DNA of 64,000 nucleotides. It comes from Chryseobacterium oncorhynchi. GTDB lineage: Bacteria > Bacteroidota > Bacteroidia > Flavobacteriales > Weeksellaceae. Positions 18,347-28,155 of the stretch are shown here, piece by piece. Below the pieces are notes generated by a model. That model saw nothing but the letters and a program-made list of their open reading frames with translations. It made no database searches and was not told where the DNA came from. The stretch is from positions 186,001-250,000 of the forward strand of contig NZ_PPEI02000002.1 of NCBI RefSeq assembly GCF_002899895.1. The letters are read 5' to 3'. A program made the position numbers and the translations under genes. Each line of letters opens with the position of its first letter. Position 1 is the stretch's first letter.

Positions 18347-19540
18347 ATGACCGCCAAGATCTCCCATATCTCACTTCCATTAAAATTGACTTTCCTTATT
18401 TTCTCAATGGTTTTAAACTGTATGGGTCTTATTATTCTACAGCTTTCCGAAGCCAATATTTCCTATGGAGAGCTAGGATTTTTGGAATCTTTTAAGGATC
18501 TTCCCATTGCTTTTATCTCTCTTTTTGCTGTGGGGTTCATCAATAAAACCGGTGCAAAAAAGGCATTGATCTCTGCATTAGCTATTGTTGGGTTGTGTTC
18601 TTGTCTTCTCCCGTTCATAGCAGATTTTTGGTTTTACAAATTATGGTTCGCCATCATCGGAGCCTGCTTTGCTATTGGTAAAATTTGTGTATTTGGGATC
18701 ATCAGGAATAATATTTCGGATGAAAAATCACTGGCAAAAACAATGAATAGCGTGGAAGCCTCTTTTATGATAGGAATCTTTCTGGTGAACACCGGTTTTG
18801 GATGGCTGATTTCAAGCCAATATTCCGAGTTCTGGAAATTTGGATTTCTATTGATCGCTGTTTTATCTGCTGTAACCATTTTTCTGATCTCGAAGATAGA
18901 AATAACGGAGTCTAAACCTTTGGAAAATAAAAGTATCTTCACCGAACTCTCCGGATTTACGACCCCTGTTGTAGCTTTATTTCTGGGTGTCGTTTTCTTT
19001 ATTGTATTTGTGGAGCAAGGTTTCAACTCATGGTTGCCCTCTTTTTATAAAAATCATTTGAAAGTGAATTCATTTTTTGCTCTTCAGGCTACTTCTTTCC
19101 TTTCTCTTTTTTCATATGCCGGGAGAACCATCACAGCCAATGTTATTCGCAGGTTTTCATTATCGGGTTACTATATTTCATGCGTATCTTTAATTATTGC
19201 CTTGCTGCTTATTATTTTAGGAATTCAGTACTTTGGTTCTGAAGATTCAAGGCTGATCCTTTTCTTATTTCCGGTAATAGGGCTATTTTTATCACCACTC
19301 TACCCTGTCATCAATTCAAAAATGATTGCACAGGTAGATAAGGAAAAGGTAAATTTGTTCACTTCTCTTATTGTTATTTTCTCTTCTCTGGGGAGTTCTG
19401 TAAGCTCTATTATCATGGCTGTACTCTTCGGGAAGCAACTCTTAAACTTTTATCCACTATATATTTTATTTTCTGTAATTCTTCTTTTTGTGATTAGTTT
19501 GATGTATTTTAACGTCTCAAAAAGATTATATAGAAAATAG
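18347..19540 (+). CDS. MFS transporter, probably sugar
   Basis: 397 residues with about 12 hydrophobic helices in two halves of six, the usual major facilitator layout. A GFINKTGAKKA loop between helices 2 and 3 corresponds to the MFS motif-A position. It is divergent from susC and 16 bases ahead of the Nudix-type regulator gene. The likely job is to move the monosaccharide or disaccharide released by the GH30 enzymes across the inner membrane. The MFS fold is clear; the substrate is inferred from context only. Confidence 0.8.
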   Translation: MTAKISHISLPLKLTFLIFSMVLNCMGLIILQLSEANISYGELGFLESFKDLPIAFISLFAVGFINKTGAKKALISALAIVGLCSCLLPFIADFWFYKLWFAIIGACFAIGKICVFGIIRNNISDEKSLAKTMNSVEASFMIGIFLVNTGFGWLISSQYSEFWKFGFLLIAVLSAVTIFLISKIEITESKPLENKSIFTELSGFTTPVVALFLGVVFFIVFVEQGFNSWLPSFYKNHLKVNSFFALQATSFLSLFSYAGRTITANVIRRFSLSGYYISCVSLIIALLLIILGIQYFGSEDSRLILFLFPVIGLFLSPLYPVINSKMIAQVDKEKVNLFTSLIVIFSSLGSSVSSIIMAVLFGKQLLNFYPLYILFSVILLFVISLMYFNVSKRLYRK

Positions 19541-19556
19541 TTTTATTTTTACAACC

Positions 19557-20345
19557 ATGAAAATTAAAGACACAAAGAACAAAGAAACACTTCGGGAACT
19601 TATTGACACAAAAGATTTCGTTGCTCACATCTCTGTTGACTGTACTATATTCGGCTTTCACAATAATATTTTGAAAGTATTGTTATTAAAGTATCATGAT
19701 CTGGACCTGTGGTCACTTCCGGGAGGTTTTGTTTTTAATGATGAAGATCTGCGGGAAGCTGCAGAGAGAGTACTCTATGAAAGAACGCATCTTCAGAATT
19801 TATTTTTAAAGCAGTTTCATACGTTTGGAAGAATTGACCGTACCGAAAATAATGTACATCAAATCCTGCTTAAAAATAAGGGTATAGAAGTACCGGAAGA
19901 TCACTGGATTTTTCAAAGGTTTATTACCGTGGGCTACTGCAGTCTTATTGATTTTTCAATAACAGATACGTTTCCGGATGCTTTCAATGAAAGCTGTGAA
20001 TGGTTCGAAGTCAGCAAGTTGCCCAAGATGGCATTCGATCATGACAGAATTATAGAAACCGGTTTAGAATATCTGAGAATGAATATCAATACTGAAGTGG
20101 CGGCCAGTAATCTTCTCCCTGAGAAATTTACAATGAAAGATCTTCAAGCGCTTTATGAAACTATTTTAGGGCAAAAATTCAGAAGAAATAACTTCCAGAG
20201 AAAAATTTTAAGCCTGAATATTCTGGACAGACTTGAAAAGCTATATGATGGTTCGGCTAACAAGGCTCCGTACTTGTATAAATTTAAAAGTGAAGTTCAC
20301 AATGCGACTAACCAATACCCTATCTCCAATGATGAGGAGGTCTAA
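19557..20345 (+). CDS. Nudix-fold transcriptional regulator (NrtR/AraR type)
   Basis: 262 residues. The N-terminal 160 residues form a Nudix fold (DLWSLPGGFVF), and the last 70 (FTMKDLQALYETILGQKFRRNNFQRKIL) form the winged helix typical of NrtR-like regulators. The Nudix box is degraded: Gly57, Glu63, Arg71 and Glu75 are kept, but the REUxEE glutamates are Val72 and Arg76, so it is probably a ligand sensor and not an enzyme. In Bacteroides, relatives control pentose or other sugar genes. Next to an MFS gene and a PUL, sugar control is likely. Confidence 0.82.
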   Translation: MKIKDTKNKETLRELIDTKDFVAHISVDCTIFGFHNNILKVLLLKYHDLDLWSLPGGFVFNDEDLREAAERVLYERTHLQNLFLKQFHTFGRIDRTENNVHQILLKNKGIEVPEDHWIFQRFITVGYCSLIDFSITDTFPDAFNESCEWFEVSKLPKMAFDHDRIIETGLEYLRMNINTEVAASNLLPEKFTMKDLQALYETILGQKFRRNNFQRKILSLNILDRLEKLYDGSANKAPYLYKFKSEVHNATNQYPISNDEEV

Positions 20346-20473
20346 AATATGAAATTTATCTCTTAAACAGAGAAAACCTGAATTATCTCTTTGAAAACCA
20401 GTGTTAATATAAGTTTTCAAAAAAATTTCTCAAACACCACGAAAAATGTTATTTTTAACAAAATCAAAAAATC

Positions 20474-21652
20474 ATGTCATATTATCCTCTTACAAGCATC
20501 CCTGATTATTATGGAATTGATGCTTTACTTACTGAAGAACACAAACTGATCCGCCAATCTGTAAGAGACTGGGTTGAAAGTTTTGTAATGCCGCAGATTG
20601 ATCAGGCAGCCCAAAATCATACAGATCTTCCGGGCTTAATGAGAGAATTGGGGAAAATTGGAGCATTAGGCCCTTATATTCCTGTTGAATATGGCGGTTC
20701 CGGATTAGATCAGATTTCTTATGGTCTTATCATGCAGGAATTGGAAAGAGGAGATTCTGCAGTACGTTCTGCTGCTTCTGTACAAAGTTCTTTGGTGATG
20801 TTCCCAATTAATGAGTTTGGATCTGAGGAACAGAAAAAGAAATATCTTCCGAAGCTTGCTGCAGGAGAAATGATTGGGTCTTTTGGGTTAACTGAGCCGA
20901 ACCACGGTTCTGATCCAAGTTCTATGGAAACTTACTTTAAGGATATGGGAGACCACTATCTTTTAAATGGTGCTAAAATGTGGATTACAAACTCTCCTCT
21001 TTGCGATATTGCAGTAGTATGGGCAAAGAATGAGGAAGGAAAAATACAAGGATTGATTGTTGAAAGAGGAATGGAAGGCTTCACTACTCCGGAAACACAC
21101 AATAAATGGAGCTTAAGAGCTTCCAAAACAGGAGAATTGGTATTCAACGATGTAAAGGTTCCGAAAGAAAACCTACTTCCTGGAGTAACAGGATTAAAAG
21201 GACCTTTATCTTGTCTGAATTCTGCAAGATATGGAATTTCATGGGGAGTAATTGGTGCCGCTATTGATTGCCACTGTACTGCTGTTCAATACTCTAAGGA
21301 GAGAAAGCAATTTGGAAAAGCAATTGGTTCTTTTCAGCTTCAACAGAAAAAACTGGCTGAATTCTTAACAGAGATTACAAAAGCTCAGTTATTATGTCTT
21401 CAGTTAGGAAATCTTAAAAATGCACATAAAGCTACACCTGCTCAAATTTCAATGGCGAAACGTAACAACGTAAAAATGGCGATTGATATTGCAAGAGAAT
21501 CAAGACAGATTCTTGGAGGAATGGGAATCATGGGTGAATTCCCGATGATGAGACATGCTGCCAATTTAGAATCCGTAATTACCTATGAAGGAACTCACGA
21601 TGTTCACTTATTAATTACCGGTTTGGATATTACAGGAATTAATGCTTTTTAA
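20474..21652 (+). CDS. gcdH: Acyl-CoA dehydrogenase, glutaryl-CoA-dehydrogenase-like
   Basis: 392 residues and full length. It follows glutaryl-CoA dehydrogenase closely: AVRSAASVQSSL supplies the arginine that binds the glutaryl carboxylate, then SFGLTEPNHGSDPSSMET, WITNSPLCDIAVVWA, SLRASKTGE and the catalytic Glu372 in TYEGTHD. The enzyme uses FAD to oxidise and decarboxylate glutaryl-CoA to crotonyl-CoA in lysine and tryptophan breakdown. It is monocistronic with a strong terminator. The alternative is another short-chain acyl-CoA dehydrogenase, but the arginine motif argues for GCDH. Confidence 0.88.
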   Translation: MSYYPLTSIPDYYGIDALLTEEHKLIRQSVRDWVESFVMPQIDQAAQNHTDLPGLMRELGKIGALGPYIPVEYGGSGLDQISYGLIMQELERGDSAVRSAASVQSSLVMFPINEFGSEEQKKKYLPKLAAGEMIGSFGLTEPNHGSDPSSMETYFKDMGDHYLLNGAKMWITNSPLCDIAVVWAKNEEGKIQGLIVERGMEGFTTPETHNKWSLRASKTGELVFNDVKVPKENLLPGVTGLKGPLSCLNSARYGISWGVIGAAIDCHCTAVQYSKERKQFGKAIGSFQLQQKKLAEFLTEITKAQLLCLQLGNLKNAHKATPAQISMAKRNNVKMAIDIARESRQILGGMGIMGEFPMMRHAANLESVITYEGTHDVHLLITGLDITGINAF

Positions 21653-21672
21653 TTAAAGCTAAAAAATAGAGT

Positions 21673-21710
21673 AAAAGAGTCTGATCAATGAGATCAGGCT
21701 CTTTTATTTT
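21673..21710 (+). terminator. Terminator of the acyl-CoA dehydrogenase gene
   Basis: A 14-bp stem with one mismatch (21673-21686 with 21692-21705, loop AATGA) ends in a T-rich tract. Confidence 0.88.
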
Positions 21711-21815
21711 ACTCACATTTCAGAGAATTGATATTCAATGAATAGCTATTGATGTCTTAATATTTTTGTGGATTTGATAAAACTATTACCTTAATACCAC
21801 TTAAAAGACAACGAT

Positions 21816-23771
21816 ATGAAAAAAATCACTACTTTTCTATTAGGCCTTACCGCTCCATTCTATTTTGCCCAGCAAGCTGGTGACGTGGTAAGCGCTGAAC
21901 AAAAACTGGATTTAACTCCGCAGGATGTTATTAATTTTATTGCCAATAATCTTGGTGAACAGAATGCTCCTGACTTTGCAAGTTATCTCAATAGCTTCAA
22001 TGTAGGTTTAAAAGGTTACAAAATTACCTATTACACCAAAAATGAAAATAATGTCCTTGTAAAAGCTACCGGACTTCTCATGTATCCTAATGTAGGCTAT
22101 AAACTCTCCACAGTTGTATCGGATCACGGAACTACTGACAGCAGACAGAATGTTCCTTCTAATTTTAAAGGAGCTTTAACTGCCGGATTTGTGGTTGAAC
22201 TTTCTTATGTTCTCAATGGTTATATTTTGATGGCCCCTGACTATGTAGGGATGGGAACAGGAGACGGTGTTCATCCTTATGTAGACTATGCTACCGAAGC
22301 CGGAGCAACCATAGATTTTGTAACGGCAGCTAATAAAGTATTGGCACAATTGGGTATAAAACGTTATGATGAATATTTTTTGGCCGGATATTCCCAAGGA
22401 GCACATGCAGCAATGTCTACCCTAAAAAGATTAAGCATTTCCAACCCTACCAATCTGAAATTTAAGTATGCTTACATGGGAGACGGACCTTACGACTTCT
22501 CCGGAGTTACCTTGAATAAAGGAGTTTTAGAAAAAGACTTTTATCCGTTTACTTCATTTCTTGCCAATGTTCTTCATACCTGCAACAATACAGGATTCAA
22601 AACTTACAATACGGATATTTCAGAGGTAATTTCTGCGGAATACCTCGATAAATATAACTATCATGTAGTTCAGGATAACGGAGGTTTATTATGGGGCCCC
22701 GTAATCTGGAAGAAACTTTTCACCAATAATTTCATCAATGATGTCACCAATAATCAGAACAATAAGCTTCGACTGTGTATGAAGCCTAAGGATGTGTACG
22801 ATTGGTACAACAAAACTCCGATGACCTTGGGCCATTCCACCGTTGATTTAGCCATCCCGCCTGAAAACACTTCCAAAACCATTGATGTACAAAGAGGGTA
22901 TTATGCCTGGTGGGATTTGAATAAATACAAACTGGATTCTTTTTATTGGGGACCCATAGGCCATGTTGGCGGAATTCTTCCATTTACATTAGCGTCCAAT
23001 GCGAAATTCAATACACTAAGAAGCGGAGGTCTTCTTAACCAATGGGCAATAGCAGGATCTATTTTTGGTAAGCAAGCAGCAAACAATACTGATCAGGAAA
23101 CCCCTTCTCTATACTCTTCTCAGATCAAGCCTCAACTGGGAAATATGGAACTTCTAGAAATCACAGATTTTAATAAAGAAAAAGCAGTCAGCAGGTCCAC
23201 AGCAAACCGTAGCCTGTCCTCTTTAGAAGATGGTGTTTATCTTCTAAAAGTATCGGAAAACAATGAAAGTAAAATGATTCCGTATATTAAAAACACCCCA
23301 AAGGAAGTTGCAGAAAATGAGATTGTACAATCAGAAAGCACTGCTCTTTTGAAATTAAAGGTCAATCAGGATGAGCTTTCTTCCATCAATATCTTTGATG
23401 AAAACAAGTCTCTGGTTAAAACTGTATCTAAGGATCAGTATCAGGAAAACGGCGGAATCAGCCTGCAAAATCTGGCCTCCCAAAAGTATACGTTTGAAGT
23501 AGTAACTTCTTACTATAATCTACAGTTCAGCAAGTCTATTGGAAAACCATCGGAAAACAATGCTGATATCTTTACACAAAACCGACAAATAAAAGCCAGA
23601 GCTAATAATGACATCAAAAACATCAGTATCTACAATATTTCCGGAGCTTTAATTCTTCAGCAGGAAGTGAATGCTCTCCAATTTGAATCAAGAGGTTTGG
23701 AATCCGGAGTTTATGTAGTACAGGTTACTCTTTCCAATGGAAAAACAATCAATAAAAAAGTTAAACTATAA
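21816..23771 (+). CDS. Secreted alpha/beta hydrolase with T9SS C-terminal domain
   Basis: 651 residues. Signal peptide (ends near FYFAQ), then an alpha/beta hydrolase with nucleophile Ser193 in GYSQGAHA and the preceding segments VVSDHGTT and LMAPDYVGMG, as in secretory lipases/esterases. The last 75 residues (IKNISIYNISGALILQQ...GLESGVYVVQVTLSNGKTINKKVKL) are a type A T9SS sorting domain, so the protein is exported through the outer membrane and released or anchored. A -7-like TATTTTTG lies at 21761. It is a lone gene; the exact ester or peptide substrate is unknown. Confidence 0.82.
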   Translation: MKKITTFLLGLTAPFYFAQQAGDVVSAEQKLDLTPQDVINFIANNLGEQNAPDFASYLNSFNVGLKGYKITYYTKNENNVLVKATGLLMYPNVGYKLSTVVSDHGTTDSRQNVPSNFKGALTAGFVVELSYVLNGYILMAPDYVGMGTGDGVHPYVDYATEAGATIDFVTAANKVLAQLGIKRYDEYFLAGYSQGAHAAMSTLKRLSISNPTNLKFKYAYMGDGPYDFSGVTLNKGVLEKDFYPFTSFLANVLHTCNNTGFKTYNTDISEVISAEYLDKYNYHVVQDNGGLLWGPVIWKKLFTNNFINDVTNNQNNKLRLCMKPKDVYDWYNKTPMTLGHSTVDLAIPPENTSKTIDVQRGYYAWWDLNKYKLDSFYWGPIGHVGGILPFTLASNAKFNTLRSGGLLNQWAIAGSIFGKQAANNTDQETPSLYSSQIKPQLGNMELLEITDFNKEKAVSRSTANRSLSSLEDGVYLLKVSENNESKMIPYIKNTPKEVAENEIVQSESTALLKLKVNQDELSSINIFDENKSLVKTVSKDQYQENGGISLQNLASQKYTFEVVTSYYNLQFSKSIGKPSENNADIFTQNRQIKARANNDIKNISIYNISGALILQQEVNALQFESRGLESGVYVVQVTLSNGKTINKKVKL

Positions 23772-23812
23772 CATCTAATCCATATTCTATAATATCATTT
23801 CAAGTTAATTTT

Positions 23813-23840
23813 GGCACTCCAGCAATGGGGTGCTTTTTAT
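23813..23840 (+). terminator. Terminator of the T9SS hydrolase gene
   Basis: A 7-bp stem with one G-T pair (23814-23820 with 23827-23833) is followed by TTTTT. Confidence 0.7.
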
Positions 23841-24097
23841 TTTTAAAATCCATTTCAATTTTTAATATCTCAACGGTGTAGGTCCTTATTTTTTCGCAAA
23901 ACACAAATAACTCTAAAAAAAATAATTGGAAATATTATTTAAAACACATAATTGAAGTAAGTAATTATCCCTATTACAGAGTATTCACAGACATTTCCCA
24001 AGTATTCCTTTCAATAAAAGTTAAAAGTTGTTAAATGATTTTTGTCACTTATTTTAAATTATTCTAAATAAGATTAGTAAACTTATAAAGAGGCTCC

Positions 24098-24105
24098 TAA
24101 CTTTG
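24098..24105 (+). promoter_or_regulatory. -7 element of the TonB/DUF4876/DUF6850/peroxidase operon
   Basis: TAACTTTG, a perfect TAnnTTTG, lies 19 bases before the receptor start codon. No exact TTG at -33. Confidence 0.5.
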
Positions 24106-24124
24106 CCGAAAGAATAATGTCCCG

Positions 24125-26917
24125 ATGGTAAATGACCTCATATCTCCTATTAAATTTCAAATTTTCTCTTTCTTATTTTTTTTCGTTACAGCTACAACAG
24201 CCAATGCACAGGAACAACATGTTGCTATTTTAATCGAAGTAAAAAGTATTGATTTTAAACCAGTTAAAGATTCTGAGATAAAAATTGAATCAGATCAAAA
24301 TAAATATTCAGCAACCACCAATGACAAAGGAATTTCAACAATAACCCTTATCCCAGGAAACTATAAGATTGAAATTCGTAAGAATGGAACCCTTGGTTAT
24401 ACCAATAGAATATCCGTTACAAAGCCGGAAACATTTGCCATTTCATTTACAGAAAAGATCAACAAGATTGAAGAAGTTGTCATTACCGCAAAAGAAGGAA
24501 AAGGCCTTACCTCATCATCCATTATCAGTCAGCGTGCCATGCAGCACTTGCAACCATCCAGTTTTACTGACCTTTTGGAGTTGCTTCCCGGTGGAAGATC
24601 TACGGATCCTGTCCTGAATCAGGTCAATAAAATACAACTCCGCGAAACAGGCAATCCGGGGACTGATTATAACACTTCAGCCATGGGAACTACCTTTCTG
24701 GTAGATGGAGCTCCGTTAAATTCCGGTTCCAACCTTCAATATACCTATGATTTCTTAGACAAAACCAATAACGGACTTAAAAGAAGACTTAATATTACCA
24801 GCGGTGTAGACATGCGAAGCATTTCCACAGACCAGATTGAACGCGTGGAAGTCCTGCGTGGAATTCCCTCTGTGATCTACGGAAACCTAACTTCAGGAAT
24901 TGTAAAGATCACCAACAGATCAGGATACACAAAATGGAGAGCAAGATTCAAGGCAGATGGCTACAGTAAGCTTTTTGCTCTTAGCAAAGGATTTGAAAAC
25001 AAGGAACATAACCTGAAAATAAATGCAGGAATTGACTACCTGAATGCAAAATCAGATCCAAGGGACCGATTGGAAAATTATAAAAGAATTACAGCTAATC
25101 TCTCTTTAATAAAAGAAAAGAAGCACACCACAGGAACTTCCAGATGGCAGACCAACCTTAGTTATACCACATCTCTGGATGGATCAAAGACTGATCCGGA
25201 TGTAGACCTATCTGATCTGAATTCTTATGAAGTCAACAATCATTTACTGAGCCTATCCAATACTTTTACCTATACAAAAAATCAACCTGTTTTTTATAGA
25301 TCAACAGAAGTTCAGGCAACTGTTAATCAAAGATTTGATAAGATTAAGCAGACCAAGTTCATCCAGTTGGAAAATGCAATGGCTTTTCCTTTGTCAAGAA
25401 CAGAAGGAGAATACGATGGCTATTACCCGGAAGCCCGCTATATTTCCAACTATACAGTAGATGGGAAGCCACTTGATGTATTTGTAAAAATGATCAACAA
25501 CTTCCAATTGGATCTGAAACCTTTTAAAAATGAATTCAATACAGGTTTTGACTGGCAGCTCAGTAAAAATTGGGGGGATGGACAATTATTTGATGTTTAT
25601 AAACCCATAGATCCTAAATCTACATTCAGACCCCGCGCCTATCGTGATATTCCTGCCTATGTTACCTCTGCTTTATTTCTGGAGTCTATCAGTACTTTTG
25701 AACCGGGAAGACATAAACTGACTTTGGCATTGGGACTGAGAGGAAATCTAATGATGAACCTACCCTCTCATTTCAAAATGAACGGAAAGGTTTATCCGGA
25801 TCCCAGAGCAAATTTCCAATGGGAATTGCCGTCTTTTAACTGGATGCAAAAAAAGGCTCAGATTGCCCTTACACTAGGATATGGAAAGCAAAGTTTATTT
25901 CCTGACCTCAGTTTGCTATACCCAGAACTGATTTACAAAGATATTCAGCAGCTGAATTATTTCCATAATAATCCAAATTACAGAAGAGTCAATTACAAAA
26001 CGATTATCTATAACCCACAGAACCCTGGAATAGAGCCTGCAACGAATGAAAAGTTTGAAGCAAGAATCGATTTTAGTCTGGGAGCACACCAGCTATCTGT
26101 AACTGCTTTTAAGGAAAATATGCATAATGCTTTCCGTTCTATGAATGAATATGCACAGTATCAGTATAAGAAATATGATACTTCAGCTCTTAATCATGAG
26201 ACCATAACCACTCCACCGGATGTGAGCACCCTTCCGTATCAGACTATCAATGAAAACTTCACGTATACCACCCAAAGGAACGGTAGTAAGATTGATAAAG
26301 AAGGAATTGAATTTCAGTATTCTTCCAACAGAATTCCTGTCATCAATACGAGATTTACTCTGAATGGAGCGTGGTTCCGCACAAAATATGGGAACAGCTT
26401 CCCTGTCTACAGAGGTCGTGATCTTACCATTAACGGAAGACCTTACCCCTATCTCGGATTGTATGAAGGAATGGAACCTAGCTCGGTAAATGAAGTTCTG
26501 AATACGAATTTGATGCTGGATACCTACATTCCAAAGCTTGATCTGATATTTTCATCTTCCATCCAGTTCTCGTGGTATTCTATGAGAAAACTGGATCCTA
26601 TGAACGGAATACCGAGCCATTATGTAAACCAGGATGGTGTTATTCTTCCCTTTGATCCTGATGCGGCAAGAGGAACAATTCTGGAAAACTTAATTATTGC
26701 GCAAAACGATGCCCGCTACAACGCCACAAGAAGACCTTTGGAAACCAATCTCAACTTTAAGGTAACCAAAAGTTTCAGACATAAGACTGTGGTAGTATCC
26801 ATGTTTGCCAACAGGCTTTTCAGTTATTACGCGCCTTATAGCATTAATGGTATCACTATCAATAGAAAAGGAGCCTACGATCCTTATTTCGGGATGGAGA
26901 TCAACTTCAATTTATAA
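24125..26917 (+). CDS. TonB-dependent outer-membrane receptor with carboxypeptidase-like N-terminal domain
   Basis: 930 residues. Signal peptide (ends near TTANA), then a carboxypeptidase-like regulatory domain (DSEIKIESDQNKYSATTNDKG...LIPGNYKIEI, about 35-105), TonB box KIEEVVITAKEG, plug (LLELLPGG, QIERVEVLRGIPSVIYGNLTSGIVKI) and barrel. The plug lacks SusC hallmarks, and no SusD follows, so this belongs to the siderophore/metal/heme-type receptors and not to glycan import. It starts a tight four-gene operon; the next gene is 21 bases downstream. Confidence 0.9.
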   Translation: MVNDLISPIKFQIFSFLFFFVTATTANAQEQHVAILIEVKSIDFKPVKDSEIKIESDQNKYSATTNDKGISTITLIPGNYKIEIRKNGTLGYTNRISVTKPETFAISFTEKINKIEEVVITAKEGKGLTSSSIISQRAMQHLQPSSFTDLLELLPGGRSTDPVLNQVNKIQLRETGNPGTDYNTSAMGTTFLVDGAPLNSGSNLQYTYDFLDKTNNGLKRRLNITSGVDMRSISTDQIERVEVLRGIPSVIYGNLTSGIVKITNRSGYTKWRARFKADGYSKLFALSKGFENKEHNLKINAGIDYLNAKSDPRDRLENYKRITANLSLIKEKKHTTGTSRWQTNLSYTTSLDGSKTDPDVDLSDLNSYEVNNHLLSLSNTFTYTKNQPVFYRSTEVQATVNQRFDKIKQTKFIQLENAMAFPLSRTEGEYDGYYPEARYISNYTVDGKPLDVFVKMINNFQLDLKPFKNEFNTGFDWQLSKNWGDGQLFDVYKPIDPKSTFRPRAYRDIPAYVTSALFLESISTFEPGRHKLTLALGLRGNLMMNLPSHFKMNGKVYPDPRANFQWELPSFNWMQKKAQIALTLGYGKQSLFPDLSLLYPELIYKDIQQLNYFHNNPNYRRVNYKTIIYNPQNPGIEPATNEKFEARIDFSLGAHQLSVTAFKENMHNAFRSMNEYAQYQYKKYDTSALNHETITTPPDVSTLPYQTINENFTYTTQRNGSKIDKEGIEFQYSSNRIPVINTRFTLNGAWFRTKYGNSFPVYRGRDLTINGRPYPYLGLYEGMEPSSVNEVLNTNLMLDTYIPKLDLIFSSSIQFSWYSMRKLDPMNGIPSHYVNQDGVILPFDPDAARGTILENLIIAQNDARYNATRRPLETNLNFKVTKSFRHKTVVVSMFANRLFSYYAPYSINGITINRKGAYDPYFGMEINFNL

Positions 26918-26938
26918 CAATTTCAATTTAATAAAGTT

Positions 26939-28153
26939 ATGTTAAAACATTTATTTAGAACACTATTACTATTGTGTGCTGTAATCAGCTTTGCAGCCTG
27001 TTCTTCGGACTCAGATTCTCCGGAGGCACAAACATCGTTAAAACTGGAACTGAAAGTAGTTCCTGAAGATATTCAGGTTAAAGAATATAAAAACCTTACT
27101 GTAAGCTTCAAGGAGCTTAATACCGGATTTACTACTACTCAGGAATTAAAAAATTCCAATACTCTAAAGGTAACCCTACCATCCGGAACCTATAATGTTA
27201 CTGTGGAGGGAAGCATTATCTATAATGACAATTCAGTACCTACAGAAGCCAAAGTAGGCGGTGTACAAACCGGAATGGTAGTTAATGGAAACGAAATCAG
27301 CAAAACAATTACTATTGCCATGAAAGCCGGAAGTGGAGATCTGATTTTAGAGGAAGTATTTTTTACAGGAACAAAAACTCCCCAAGGAGCTATGTATTTT
27401 GGTGACCAGTATTTTAAAATCACCAATAACACAGATCAGACTTTATATGCTGACGGAATGCTATTGATCCAATCCAGCTTTATGACCAATGAGAAGCAGG
27501 ATTATAGCCCAAATATTATGGGAACAACATTCTCTGCCGGTGCTATCATCAAAATTCCGGGGACAGGAACTACTTACCCTGTATTACCGGGAGAATCTAT
27601 TGTTATTGCAGAAGATGCCATTAATCACAAGGAATTCAACCCTGCTTCGGTTAATCTTTCTCAAGCTAATTTCCAGATCTTTAAGGAAGATTCTGATGAT
27701 ATCGATAACCCTGCAGTACCAAAAATGGTAAACGTTTTTGAAAAAATGGTTATTCATACTCAGGGATACTATGCTTATGCCCTAGCCCGTATGCCAAAAG
27801 GAATGAGCCATGAAGTCATGGTAGCTCAAAATACTTACACCTATACTTACAATCTTACCTTTGGAGGAGATGTTTATCCGATGGATGGAATTGCTGTTAA
27901 AATTCCTAATGAATGGATCACAGATGTAGTGAATCTTAGTGTACAGGATTCTTTCCAGTGGGTGGTAACTTCTCCGTCATTGGATATGGGATGGACGTCT
28001 GTCTCAGCATTTGATGGAGATAAAAACCGTTTTGGAAAAGCAGTTCGTAGAAAAGTAATAGGAAAAACAATGGATGGTAAAAACATCTTAAAGGATACCA
28101 ATAATTCTACTGTAGACTTTGAACATGGTGTAAAACCGTCATTATTTAATTAA
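26939..28153 (+). CDS. DUF4876 lipoprotein
   Basis: 404 residues with lipobox Cys21 (ISFAAC). The N-terminal 110 residues form a beta-sandwich (LKLELKVVPEDIQVKEYKNLTVSF, LPSGTYNVTVEG). The rest matches DUF4876: GDLILEEVFFTGTKTPQGAMYFGDQYFKITNNTD resembles a lamin-tail-like fold, and MGWTSVSAFDGDKNRFGKAVRRK lies near the end. Probably tethered to the outer membrane, it may work with the TonB receptor just upstream. The next gene starts 2 bases after the stop. No biochemical function is established. Confidence 0.82.
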   Translation: MLKHLFRTLLLLCAVISFAACSSDSDSPEAQTSLKLELKVVPEDIQVKEYKNLTVSFKELNTGFTTTQELKNSNTLKVTLPSGTYNVTVEGSIIYNDNSVPTEAKVGGVQTGMVVNGNEISKTITIAMKAGSGDLILEEVFFTGTKTPQGAMYFGDQYFKITNNTDQTLYADGMLLIQSSFMTNEKQDYSPNIMGTTFSAGAIIKIPGTGTTYPVLPGESIVIAEDAINHKEFNPASVNLSQANFQIFKEDSDDIDNPAVPKMVNVFEKMVIHTQGYYAYALARMPKGMSHEVMVAQNTYTYTYNLTFGGDVYPMDGIAVKIPNEWITDVVNLSVQDSFQWVVTSPSLDMGWTSVSAFDGDKNRFGKAVRRKVIGKTMDGKNILKDTNNSTVDFEHGVKPSLFN

Positions 28154-28155
28154 AA

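Larger units (their letters stand above)
23772..24124. other. Intergenic leader of the TonB/DUF4876 operon
   Basis: The 353 bases contain the terminator of the upstream gene and the -7 element at 24098. The rest is AT-rich without ORFs or clear inverted repeats. I see no obvious Fur-like 19-bp palindrome, though such sites are hard to judge by eye. Confidence 0.5.

Noticed and set aside
20390-20421. Inverted repeat TTTGAAAAC/GTTTTCAAA after the Nudix-type regulator
   Set aside because: Followed by A residues on the plus strand, so a poor terminator; too AT-rich to claim as an operator.
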